The notes beneath the pieces are model-generated. The model made no database searches, was not told the DNA's origin, and saw only the letters and a program-made list of their open reading frames with translations. Source: Methylorubrum populi (GTDB lineage: Bacteria > Pseudomonadota > Alphaproteobacteria > Rhizobiales > Beijerinckiaceae). Taken from it: a stretch of 64,000 nt of DNA. The stretch covers positions 3,558,501-3,622,500 of the forward strand of contig NZ_AP014809.1 of the NCBI RefSeq assembly GCF_002355515.1, written 5' to 3'. Positions 27,681 through 34,687 of this stretch are shown here, piece by piece (the stretch's first letter is position 1; each line of letters begins with the position of its first letter). The position numbers were made by a program, and so were the translations under genes.

Positions 27681-27837
27681 TGAGCCGCGAGACCTAGAAC
27701 GGCTGTCTCCTGCTGCGGCGCCCGAACGTCCTTCTGTCCTATCGCGTTAATTTTATCTGGCAATATCAGCATTTTACGTGCGTTTTTTGACGATCTTTTG
27801 TACTGCGGGTATTTTCGCGACGACCGCAAAAGCATGT

Positions 27838-27869
27838 AAAAAAGGCTGCTCGACGAAAATCGAGCAGCC
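27838..27869 (-). terminator. Rho-independent terminator after the MBOAT gene
   Basis: A perfect 10-bp stem (GGCTGCTCGA at 27844-27853 with TCGAGCAGCC at 27860-27869) and a six-base loop. Read on the minus strand, it is followed by six T (the A-run at 27838-27843). It lies 47 bp after the MBOAT stop and just outside the right side of the recombinase island, so transcription from the MBOAT gene should not enter the island. Confidence 0.88.
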
Positions 27870-27915
27870 GCAATGGTTTATACCACATAGTTTACACGGG
27901 CAAACGTACGGTGAT

Positions 27916-29289
27916 CTAGAACTGGAAGTAGATGAACTCGTAGTTCGCATCGTCTCCGATCTTGAGGAGCACGACGACGAACAACAGGGCGAAGGCCGCT
28001 GCGAGCCAGCGGTTCGGAGGCAGGCGGTGTACCGCGGCCCAGGCGGTCGGACCGATCATCGCGACGGCGGCGGCGATCAGGATCGTGCGCCACTTGAAGC
28101 CGGAACCCGTCGGGGCCAGCCCGAACAGCCCCTTGTAGATCGCGAGGGCCGCCTCGAACGAGGTCGCGCGGAACAGGACCCAGGTCAGGATCACGAAGCC
28201 GGCGGTCAGCGTCCAGCCCAGCAGGTGCGGCATCCGCCCTCCCGCCCGGCGCCACAGCACGCCGGCCCCGAGACCGATGCCGTGGGCGGCGCCCCAGGCG
28301 ACGAAGGTCAGCCCCGCCCCGTGCCACAGGCCGCCGAGCGTCATGGTGGCGAACAAGGCCCCGACCTGGACCGCGAGACCGCGCCGGTTTCCGCCCATGG
28401 CGATGTAGAGGTAGTCGCGCAGGAAGCGCGACAGCGTCATGTGCCAGCGCCGCCAGAAGTCGCGCAGCGAGGTGGCGCGGTAGGGCACGTCGAAGTTCTG
28501 CGGCAGCACGATCCCGAACAGCAGCGCCAGGCCGAGCGCCATGTCGGTATAGCCGGAGAAATCGAAATAGATCTGGAAGGTGAAGCCGAGCGTCGCCTGC
28601 CACGCCTCGGCGACGGTGACGGCCTTGCCCGCGGCGGCCGCCTGGAACACCGGGTTGACGTAGACCGAGAGCGGATCGCCGAGGAACACCTTCTTGGCGA
28701 GGCCCACGGTGAGCAGCATCAGACCGCGCCCGATCCGCTCGGCGGCGTCGGGCCGGGCGTAGGGACGCTCGTCGAACTGGTGCATGATCTCGCTCCAGCG
28801 CACGAGCGGGCCGGCGAGAACCTGCGGGAAGAAGGCGATGTAGAGGGCGTAGCGGGTCAACCCGTAGGACGGGGCGCGCCCGGCCCTCAGGTCCGTCAGG
28901 TACATGATGTGGTGGAAGGTGAAGAACGAGATCCCGAGCGGCAGGGCCAGGTCGATCCGCGGAAGGTCGATGCCGGGGATCAGGTCGGCGAGATCGGTGA
29001 GAAAGCCGAGATACTTGAAGGCGCCGAGCACCGCGAGATTGCCCGCGAGCGCGGCCGGAAACAGCCAGCCTGAACGATCCCGCGGCAGCACACGGGCGAC
29101 GAGCCAGTTCAGGCCGATGGAGACGAGGAGCAGCGGCAGGAAGCGCCAGTCCCACCACGCGTAGAAGACGAAGGACAGTCCGACGAGCAGCGGCAGCCGC
29201 CATTGCGGCCGATAGCGCTCGGCCGCGGCGTGCAGCACCAGCGCGACCGGCAGGAAGGCGAGCAGGAAGACGAAGGAGTTGAACAGCAT
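27916..29289 (-). CDS. MBOAT-family O-acyltransferase (AlgI-like)
   Basis: A 457-residue multi-pass inner-membrane protein of the MBOAT family, of the AlgI/DltB type that moves acetyl groups across the membrane to exported polysaccharide. The start at 29289 (MLFNSFVFLLAFLPV) matches the usual MLFNS opening of AlgI proteins; an upstream frame of 18 codons adds nothing. Conserved blocks include FFPQVLAGPLVRW, FDFSGYTDMALGLAL, RRWHMTLSRFLRDYLYI and the catalytic-histidine block GGLWHGAGLTFVAWGAAHG. The likely SGNH-type partner is 8 kb downstream on the same strand, beyond the island. Confidence 0.92.
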   Translation of the reverse strand: MLFNSFVFLLAFLPVALVLHAAAERYRPQWRLPLLVGLSFVFYAWWDWRFLPLLLVSIGLNWLVARVLPRDRSGWLFPAALAGNLAVLGAFKYLGFLTDLADLIPGIDLPRIDLALPLGISFFTFHHIMYLTDLRAGRAPSYGLTRYALYIAFFPQVLAGPLVRWSEIMHQFDERPYARPDAAERIGRGLMLLTVGLAKKVFLGDPLSVYVNPVFQAAAAGKAVTVAEAWQATLGFTFQIYFDFSGYTDMALGLALLFGIVLPQNFDVPYRATSLRDFWRRWHMTLSRFLRDYLYIAMGGNRRGLAVQVGALFATMTLGGLWHGAGLTFVAWGAAHGIGLGAGVLWRRAGGRMPHLLGWTLTAGFVILTWVLFRATSFEAALAIYKGLFGLAPTGSGFKWRTILIAAAVAMIGPTAWAAVHRLPPNRWLAAAFALLFVVVLLKIGDDANYEFIYFQF

Positions 29290-29632
29290 CGCGGCGCGGA
29301 CGTTTCCCTTGCGACCCGGCGAGACCGGCGCGCGCCCGCTCACGCGGCCAGCCTTGTCGAGGAACGAAGCGCAGCCGTCAATCGCGACGAGGCAGCACGC
29401 AACGAAGGCGAGCGGTGATCCTGCCGTCTGCAGGGATGGGGCTCGTCTCTCGCAGAACGGGCCGACAAGACGTCGACGCGGCGCGCGCCGATCACGCCAA
29501 TGTGCACGAAGACCGGGCGAGGATCAGCACCGGTCACCGCGGAGGAGAGGATCCAGTCAGCTTCGGTTCATCGAACAGGACCTAGCTTTGCACATCGGCC
29601 GTAAGCTTCGGCCCGAACGGAGAAATCGTACG

Positions 29633-29929
29633 ATGACGCACGCGAAGGCGTTCGCATTGGCTGCGGTGATCGCCGGCAGCCTCGGTGTGGCGGGTTCGGC
29701 CCAGGCAGCTCCCTTCAGCCCCGCTCCCCTCGCGACCGCGACGGACAACGCGCTCGTCGAGCGCACCGCCGGTGGCTGCGGGCCGGGGTTCCATCCCAAT
29801 CCCTGGGGCATCTGCCGCCCGAACTGGGGTCCGCGGCGCTACTGGGGCGGGCCGCCTCCGGGCTATTACCGCCCGCGGCCGTTCTACCGGCCCTACGGCT
29901 ACTACCGTCCGCGGCCCTATTACTGGTGA
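29633..29929 (+). CDS. Small secreted GCG_CRPN-type protein with Tyr/Pro/Arg tail
   Basis: A 98-residue protein: signal peptide (ALAAVIAGSLGVAGSAQA), a short linker, then GGCGPGFHPNPWGICRPNW, the two-cysteine motif called GCG_CRPN in alphaproteobacterial small proteins, and a tail of repeated Tyr-Arg-Pro units (PGYYRPRPFYRPYGYYRPRP) ending in Trp. The function of the family is not known. Start ATG 29633, followed by its own terminator. High Tyr/Pro content suggests a surface or envelope role (inference). Confidence 0.8.
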   Translation: MTHAKAFALAAVIAGSLGVAGSAQAAPFSPAPLATATDNALVERTAGGCGPGFHPNPWGICRPNWGPRRYWGGPPPGYYRPRPFYRPYGYYRPRPYYW

Positions 29930-29951
29930 TCGCATAGATCGTGTCGTTCCG

Positions 29952-29982
29952 GGCCGGACCTCGCCAGGGGTTCGGCCTTTTT
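29952..29982 (+). terminator. Rho-independent terminator after the GCG_CRPN gene
   Basis: Nine-base stem GGCCGGACC (29952-29960) with GGTTCGGCC (29969-29977), one G-T pair, eight-base loop, followed by TTTTT (29978-29982) on the plus strand, 22 bp after the stop at 29929. Confidence 0.85.
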
Positions 29983-29987
29983 CATGC

Positions 29988-30425
29988 TCAACGTCCGATC
30001 GGCGCCTCGAGCTTGGCAAGTTCGACCGCCGCACGCAGCTCGATCTCGGCGACGAGTCCGTCGAGGCGCGGGTCGCCGCTCTCCGCCATCCGCTCGGCGA
30101 GGCGGCCGGCAATGGCCTGAAGGTCGCGCGTCGCCACGCGGCCGCCGATCAGCGCCGCCTTCAGCCGGTCGAGCCCGTCGAGCAGGTCGTGCCCGCGCTG
30201 CACCGAGCGGCGGCGGCGCTCCTTCTGCGCCTCGGCCCCGTCCTGCCCCTGAAGGGTGAGGATCGTGTCGAGTCCGCTGAGCATGCCGGTCTGGCTCGTG
30301 CCCGCGGTCGTGGCGCGGGGTGCCTCCTCGGTGCCGGCGGGTGCGAAGGCGCCCGGTGCGGCCGCGCGGCGGGGCGCGGTCAGCGCACTCGCGACAGCGG
30401 CGGCAAAGCGTGGGTCGACGCGCAT
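29988..30425 (-). CDS. fliX: Flagellar assembly regulator FliX
   Basis: A 145-residue protein of the FliX family: VDPRFAAAV opening, a disordered Ala/Pro middle, GMLSGLDTILTLQGQD, then the helical domain RHDLLDGLD-like block (here QRGHDLLDGLDRLKAALIGG) and DPRLDGLVAEIELRAAVELAK. In Caulobacter FliX couples assembly of the early flagellum to activation of the sigma-54 regulator FlbD. As there, it is divergent from flgI. ATG 30425 is the start that gives the usual length. Its presence fits the sigma-54 sites seen before flgI and flgF. Confidence 0.88.
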   Translation of the reverse strand: MRVDPRFAAAVASALTAPRRAAAPGAFAPAGTEEAPRATTAGTSQTGMLSGLDTILTLQGQDGAEAQKERRRRSVQRGHDLLDGLDRLKAALIGGRVATRDLQAIAGRLAERMAESGDPRLDGLVAEIELRAAVELAKLEAPIGR

Positions 30426-30617
30426 CTTGGTTCGAAACCTTCTCGCGCCCGCCGATTTACGACAGGCGCCGACGAGTGAAGCAATCATCCGACACGGTTA
30501 AGCACCAGTAAACAGCTCGGCAGAAGCTGCCGGGGCGGCAGGAAACGCTGCCCATGCGAAGGTCGCCGCAGCGCGGCTCTAGCGAAGAAAGTATCGCGTC
30601 ATCAGTTACTTGGAGTT

Positions 30618-30633
30618 TGGCACGGCCCTGGCA
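30618..30633 (+). promoter_or_regulatory. Sigma-54 (-24/-12) promoter for flgI
   Basis: TGGCAC, five bases (GGCCC), TGGCA: one mismatch to the TGGCAC-N5-TTGCA consensus. It predicts transcription from about 30645, 35 bp before the flgI ATG. The core TGGCACGGCCC is identical to that upstream of flgF. Confidence 0.68.
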
Positions 30634-30679
30634 CAGATCCGTTCGGCGCGAAGACGCCCAGACCCGTCGCCGAGTCCCG

Positions 30680-31810
30680 ATGCCCCTGCCTCGCTTTTCC
30701 CTCGCCCGCCCGCTGATCGCGGTGCTTGCCTGCCTGACGGCGCTGCTACCGCCGGCCCCGGCCAGCGCCCTGTCGCGGGTCAAGGATCTCGCCGCCGTCG
30801 AGGGTGTGCGCACCAATCAGCTCGTCGGCTACGGCATCGTGGTCGGCCTCAACGGCACCGGCGACACGCTCAACAACATCCCCTTCACCAAGCAGTCGCT
30901 GCAGGCGATGCTGGAACGGCTCGGCATCAACACCCGCGGCGCCACGATGCGCACGCAGAACCTCGCGGCGGTGATGGTGACGGCCAACCTCCCGCCCTTC
31001 GCCACCCAGGGCACGCATATCGACGTCACCGTTTCCTCGCTCGGCGACGCCAAGTCGCTCCAGGGCGGGACGCTGGTCGCCACCTCCCTGCTCGGCGCCG
31101 ACGGGGAGATCTATGCGCTGGCACAAGGGTCGGTGGCGATCGCTGGCTTCGCGGCGGAGGGCGAGGCGGCCAAGATCACCCGCGGCGTGCCGACCAACGG
31201 GCGCATCTCCAACGGCGCGCTGATCGAGCGCGAGATGGCGTTCAAGCTCAACGAGGCGCGCAGCCTGCGCCTCTCGCTGCGCAACCCCGACTTCACGACG
31301 GCCAAGCGCATCGCCTCGGCGATCAACGACTTCATGGGCGCCGACACCGCCGAGCCGACCGATCCGGCCACCATCACGCTCCAGATCCCCGCAAAGTACC
31401 GCGGCAACATGATCCGCCTCATCACCGAGGTGGAGCAGCTCAAGGTCGAGCCAGACCAGACCGCGCGGGTCGTGGTGGACGAGCGCTCCGGCATCATCGT
31501 CATGGGCCGCGACGTGCGCGTCTCGACGGTCGCCATCGCCCAGGGCAACCTCACGGTGACGATCACCGAGCAGCCGATGGTGAGCCAGCCCGCGCCGCTG
31601 TCGAACGGTCAGACCGCGATCGTGCCGCGCACCGGCGTGAAGGTCGATACCGGTGACGGCAACAAGCTCGCCCTGGTCAAGGAGGGCGTGAGCCTGCGCG
31701 AGTTGGTGGATGGTCTCAACGCCCTCGGCGTGGGCCCCCGCGACCTGATCTCGATCCTTCAGGCGATCAAGACGGCCGGCGCGCTCCAGGCCGATATCGA
31801 GCTGATGTAA
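30680..31810 (+). CDS. flgI: Flagellar P-ring protein FlgI
   Basis: A 376-residue periplasmic protein that forms the P ring around the flagellar rod in the peptidoglycan layer. Signal peptide ARPLIAVLACLTALLPPAPA, then the family opening SRVKDLAAVEGVRTNQLVGY and GLNGTGDTLNNIPFT. Later blocks GTLVATSLLGADGEIYALAQ and the C-terminal GVGPRDLISILQAIKTAGAL (which closes FlgI proteins) are complete. ATG 30680 is chosen because it begins the signal peptide. First gene of flgI-cheL-flbY. Confidence 0.96.
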   Translation: MPLPRFSLARPLIAVLACLTALLPPAPASALSRVKDLAAVEGVRTNQLVGYGIVVGLNGTGDTLNNIPFTKQSLQAMLERLGINTRGATMRTQNLAAVMVTANLPPFATQGTHIDVTVSSLGDAKSLQGGTLVATSLLGADGEIYALAQGSVAIAGFAAEGEAAKITRGVPTNGRISNGALIEREMAFKLNEARSLRLSLRNPDFTTAKRIASAINDFMGADTAEPTDPATITLQIPAKYRGNMIRLITEVEQLKVEPDQTARVVVDERSGIIVMGRDVRVSTVAIAQGNLTVTITEQPMVSQPAPLSNGQTAIVPRTGVKVDTGDGNKLALVKEGVSLRELVDGLNALGVGPRDLISILQAIKTAGALQADIELM

Positions 31811-31836
31811 TTCATTTCGGATTGGGAGATCGCACC

Positions 31837-32196
31837 ATGCTGCCCCTCGCAACCTTCGCGGCCTCCGCCGCGGTCGGCGTCGGCAAGAGCCTGATCGGCT
31901 CGCTCGCCAAGACCGATGCCGACACCATGGACACCGCCAAGGCCACCGCCTCGGCCAAGGCCCGCAAGACCGCCGACGACTTCGAGAAGATGTTCCTCGA
32001 AGACAGCTTGGAGAAGCTGACGCAGAGCGAGGGCACGGAGGGGCCGCTCGGCGAGAACGGCACCGGCGGCAATGTCTGGCGCTCGATGCTGACCAAGGAA
32101 TACGCCAATGCCATCGTGAAAACCGGCGGCGTCGGAATCAGCAATCAGGTCTATTCCGAGATGATGCGCATGCAGGAGGCGGGCGGTGGCCGCTGA
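31837..32196 (+). CDS. cheL: Rod-binding protein (FlgJ N-terminal/CheL-like)
   Basis: A 119-residue protein equal to the rod-binding half of FlgJ: ARKTADDFEKMFLEDSLEKL, then WRSMLTKEYANAIVKTGGVG, SNQVYSEMMRMQEA. The muramidase half of enterobacterial FlgJ is missing, as in Caulobacter CheL, which sits in the same place after flgI. ATG 31837 has GGGAG eight bases upstream; a TTG five codons earlier is less likely. The stop region overlaps the next start. Confidence 0.9.
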   Translation: MLPLATFAASAAVGVGKSLIGSLAKTDADTMDTAKATASAKARKTADDFEKMFLEDSLEKLTQSEGTEGPLGENGTGGNVWRSMLTKEYANAIVKTGGVGISNQVYSEMMRMQEAGGGR

Positions 32197-32665
32197 TCCG
32201 AACCCTCCCCTGCGCCTGACCGACCGCGCCGCCGCCCTCGGCTTCGTGCAGAGCCTGCTCGCGACGATGGGGGCGCTGGAAGGCGTGCTCGCCCGCGAGA
32301 GCGAGGGTGTCCGGACCGGGCGGATTGCCCAGGCGCTGGCGGATTCCGCGTCGAAATCCGAGCTCGCCTCGGCCTACATGAACGGCCTGGAGACGGCCAA
32401 GGCCAACGCGATCGCGCTCGCCCGCTTCGCGCCGGAGGGATTGGAGGCGCTGAAGACGGCGCAGCATCGCTTCGCCACCGTGGTCGAGACCAACCAGCAG
32501 GTGCTCGCCACCGCCCGCGCCGTCTCCGAAAGCCTGGTGAAGGCGCTCGCCGAGGAAGTGGCCAAGACGCGCACGCCGTCCGTCTACGGACGGCCCTCGG
32601 TCTCGCCCTCGCCCTACGGCCGGGGCGCGCAAGGCGGACCGCTGGTGCTGTCACGCAGCCTGTGA
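32186..32665 (+). CDS. flbY: FlbY/FlgN-like flagellar protein
   Basis: A 159-residue, mostly helical soluble protein. RAAALGFVQSLLATMGALEG and LASAYMNGLETAKANAIALA are long helices typical of FlgN-type export chaperones; the C-terminal 30 residues are Ser/Pro/Tyr-rich and probably disordered. The GTG start overlaps the cheL stop by 11 bases. Position after flgI-cheL matches Caulobacter flbY. Function is inferred from position and fold; the name is on synteny. Confidence 0.75.
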   Translation: MAADPNPPLRLTDRAAALGFVQSLLATMGALEGVLARESEGVRTGRIAQALADSASKSELASAYMNGLETAKANAIALARFAPEGLEALKTAQHRFATVVETNQQVLATARAVSESLVKALAEEVAKTRTPSVYGRPSVSPSPYGRGAQGGPLVLSRSL

Positions 32666-32794
32666 CGGCGGCCCGGCCGGGGCGCGCCGTTCACGGTTCG
32701 GCAACCGGAAGCCGATCTTATGGTTGCAGCACAACCGGGGCCGACCGATTCGCGACGCTTCGGCGGCTTCGCTCGTCGAGGGGGAGGGACGTCG

Positions 32795-33502
32795 ATGTCC
32801 GCGATCACCGCGAACCGCGAGGGCGGGTCGGCAGCGCGTCACGGTGCGCCACTCGATCCCGCTTCCGCGAGGCGCCCGAGCGGACCGCAGGGCGCGCAGA
32901 CCAGTCGCGGCCTCCCGCCCGCCGCAGCCGTGGTGAAGCGCTCCGAGACCGATCAGGCGGTCCTCGACCGCCTCAAGACCGCGCAAGACGCGGTCGCCAA
33001 CGCCACCCGATCCTTCGACGAGCGCCTGAAGCTGCGCTCCGATGCCCTCGCGAGCCGGCTGAGCGCGGCCTTCGCGGAGAAGGGCATCCCGCTCGACGAT
33101 CCGGTCTCGCTTCGGATCGAGTCGGGAATTGTCGTGAGTGACAGCCCCTACCGGAAGAAGATCGAGAAGATGTTCAGGGACGATCCTGAATTGGCCAAGG
33201 AGTTCGAGAGCGTCGCCTCCCTGAAGGCCATGCGGGCCGCGCAGAAGTCGCTGGAGCTTTACAACGACGAGAAGAAGAGCGCGCGAAGCCGGGACGAGCA
33301 GGAGGCGGCCTACGGACGCTACACCGCGCGCATGCTCGACATCCAGAAGCTGTCCGGCGTGATGACCCTGAAGGATGGCGCCCTGTCGTCGGCGGCTGAG
33401 GATTATATGGGGGTGATGTCCGGCGCCACGCCCGCGGCAACAGGCGACCCGCGGGGCGAAGTGTTCAAACGTTACGGCTCGATCCTGCGCACCGCAGCGT
33501 GA
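32795..33502 (+). CDS. Unknown helical protein in the flagellar block
   Basis: A 235-residue soluble protein. The N-terminal 60 residues are low-complexity (Ser, Pro, Gly, Arg); the rest is helical with long charged segments (QAVLDRLKTAQDAVANATRS, ERLKLRSDALASRLSAAFAE, AYGRYTARMLDIQKLSGVMT). No membrane span or signal peptide. The ATG at 32795 has GGGGGAGGG just upstream. It follows flbY by 129 bp in the same direction, so it may be read with the flagellar genes. No family recognised; a flagellar role would be inference only. Confidence 0.65.
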   Translation: MSAITANREGGSAARHGAPLDPASARRPSGPQGAQTSRGLPPAAAVVKRSETDQAVLDRLKTAQDAVANATRSFDERLKLRSDALASRLSAAFAEKGIPLDDPVSLRIESGIVVSDSPYRKKIEKMFRDDPELAKEFESVASLKAMRAAQKSLELYNDEKKSARSRDEQEAAYGRYTARMLDIQKLSGVMTLKDGALSSAAEDYMGVMSGATPAATGDPRGEVFKRYGSILRTAA

Positions 33503-33690
33503 CGAACGGCCCGACCCGCCCAATATCCGATCAGGGTCGCGACACGAGGATTTCAATCTTATTTTGTGCTGATAACGTTCGGCGAAGTCATCGCCTCAGC
33601 CAGCCCCCACAGATTGGAGCGGCTTGACTATTCGGAACTTTCCGTTCGCGCGCCACTTGCCCCCGAACACAATCACCGGAGGAAATGGCT

Positions 33691-33867
33691 GTGTCGAACG
33701 ATGTGCTGATTCCGTTGCTCGCGATCGTGACCATTGTCCTCGTCGCGGCCTTCGCCATCTGGCAGCGGGGCCGGGTGGCGCAATCGAAGCATGACCCGCA
33801 GCGCTCGGCCTTCACCCAGACCCACGGCGAGGCGCCGCGGCCGAACCGGCCGGGCACCGAGCATTGA
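33691..33867 (+). CDS. Small single-span membrane protein
   Basis: A 58-residue protein with one membrane helix near the N-terminus (VLIPLLAIVTIVLVAAFAIW) and a polar cytoplasmic tail ending PNRPGTEH. The ribosome site GGAGG (33678-33682) is only two bases from the ATG at 33685 but eight from the GTG at 33691, so the GTG start is preferred. It is convergent with flgH. Unknown function; conserved-looking but no family named. Confidence 0.6.
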   Translation: MSNDVLIPLLAIVTIVLVAAFAIWQRGRVAQSKHDPQRSAFTQTHGEAPRPNRPGTEH

Positions 33868-33885
33868 GGCCGCCGCGCCCCACGA

Positions 33886-34635
33886 TCAGAACGGCAGCAG
33901 AATATCGACGAGCTGCTGACCGTAGCGCGGCTGCTGCACGTCGGTGATCTGGCCGCGGCCGCCATAGGCGATGCGGGCCTGGGCGATCTTGCTCGAGTCG
34001 ATCGTGTTGTCGGACTCGATGTCCTCGGGCCGCACCACGCCCGCGACGATCAGCTCACGCACCTCGAAGTTGATGCGGATCTCCTGCTTGCCCTCCACCA
34101 CGAGGTTGCCGTTCGGCAGCACTTGGGTGACGACCGCTGCGACGTTGGTGGTCACCGTCTCGGCGCGCTGAACCGAGCCCGCGCCGTCGCTCGACGAGGT
34201 CGAGGTCCCGTTGATGAGCTTGTCGGGGGAGATGCCCGCGGCGGCCACGCCCGCGCTCTTCTCCAGCCCGAAGGCGTTGGGCAGGCCGAAGCCCTCGGCG
34301 TTGGTGCGCGAGCGCTTGGTCTCGTTGTTGAGATTGGCCCGGTCGGTCACGTTGACCTTGACGGTGAGGAGGTCGCCGATGCGGGCGGCGCGCTGATCCT
34401 TGAAGAAGGCGCGCGAGCCCGTGCGCCACAGGGAGTTCGGCGCGTAGGAGACCGGCGCCACGTCCGGCATCGCCATGCGCACCGGCCGGTAGCCGGGCTG
34501 GGCGGTCGGATCCTCGATTGCCGAGAGCGACGGGGTAGCCCCCACCTGCGAGAGGCGGTCGACGGTGTTGCAGGCGCCGAGCGGCGCGAGCGCCAGGATC
34601 ACGGCGAGGCGGGGAAGAGTGCGGCGAGCGGTCAT
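33886..34635 (-). CDS. flgH: Flagellar L-ring lipoprotein FlgH
   Basis: A 249-residue outer-membrane lipoprotein forming the flagellar L ring. The signal peptide ends in the lipobox LGAC, with Cys22 as the acylation site. Family blocks: NSLWRTGSRAFFKDQRAARI, GDLLTVKVNVTDRANLNNET, and the C-terminal GNLVVEGKQEIRINFEVREL and QVAAGVVRPEDI-like block (here IVAGVVRPEDIESDNTIDSS). Last gene of the flgFGAH run, 52 bp after flgA. Confidence 0.96.
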   Translation of the reverse strand: MTARRTLPRLAVILALAPLGACNTVDRLSQVGATPSLSAIEDPTAQPGYRPVRMAMPDVAPVSYAPNSLWRTGSRAFFKDQRAARIGDLLTVKVNVTDRANLNNETKRSRTNAEGFGLPNAFGLEKSAGVAAAGISPDKLINGTSTSSSDGAGSVQRAETVTTNVAAVVTQVLPNGNLVVEGKQEIRINFEVRELIVAGVVRPEDIESDNTIDSSKIAQARIAYGGRGQITDVQQPRYGQQLVDILLPF

Positions 34636-34687
34636 CGGAGGGATCCGGCGCTGGCGAGAGGGGAAGGGCGGGGGAGGGACGAGCCGC

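Larger units (their letters stand above)
19609..27750 (-). mobile_element. Tyrosine-recombinase-trio island (Tn554/RIT-like) with RecD-like helicase
   Basis: Six minus-strand genes run head to tail: three dissimilar tyrosine recombinases (27680 to 22757), two small coiled-coil proteins and a RecD2-like helicase. Three consecutive recombinases with overlapping or abutting frames are the hallmark of RIT elements, and recombinases plus a small partner are the layout of Tn554. No DDE transposase, tRNA, conjugation gene or resistance cargo is seen. The outer limits are estimates: the left lies between 19465 and 19608, the right between 27681 and 27837, where the DNA turns AT-rich. No convincing flanking repeat was found by eye (TTTATCTG recurs at 19476 and 27752, weak). 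It lies between two genes of a probable polysaccharide-acetylation pair. Confidence 0.72.

Noticed and set aside
19476..27760. Direct repeat TTTATCTG at 19476 and 27752 as island target duplication
   Set aside because: Eight bases between two 150-base windows can arise by chance, and tyrosine-recombinase elements need not make duplications. Kept only as a weak candidate.
27778..29073. Long plus-strand frame (about 430 codons) opposite the MBOAT gene
   Set aside because: It is the antisense of a strongly supported membrane enzyme. High GC leaves long open antisense frames; the product is Arg/Glu/Gln-rich without any domain.
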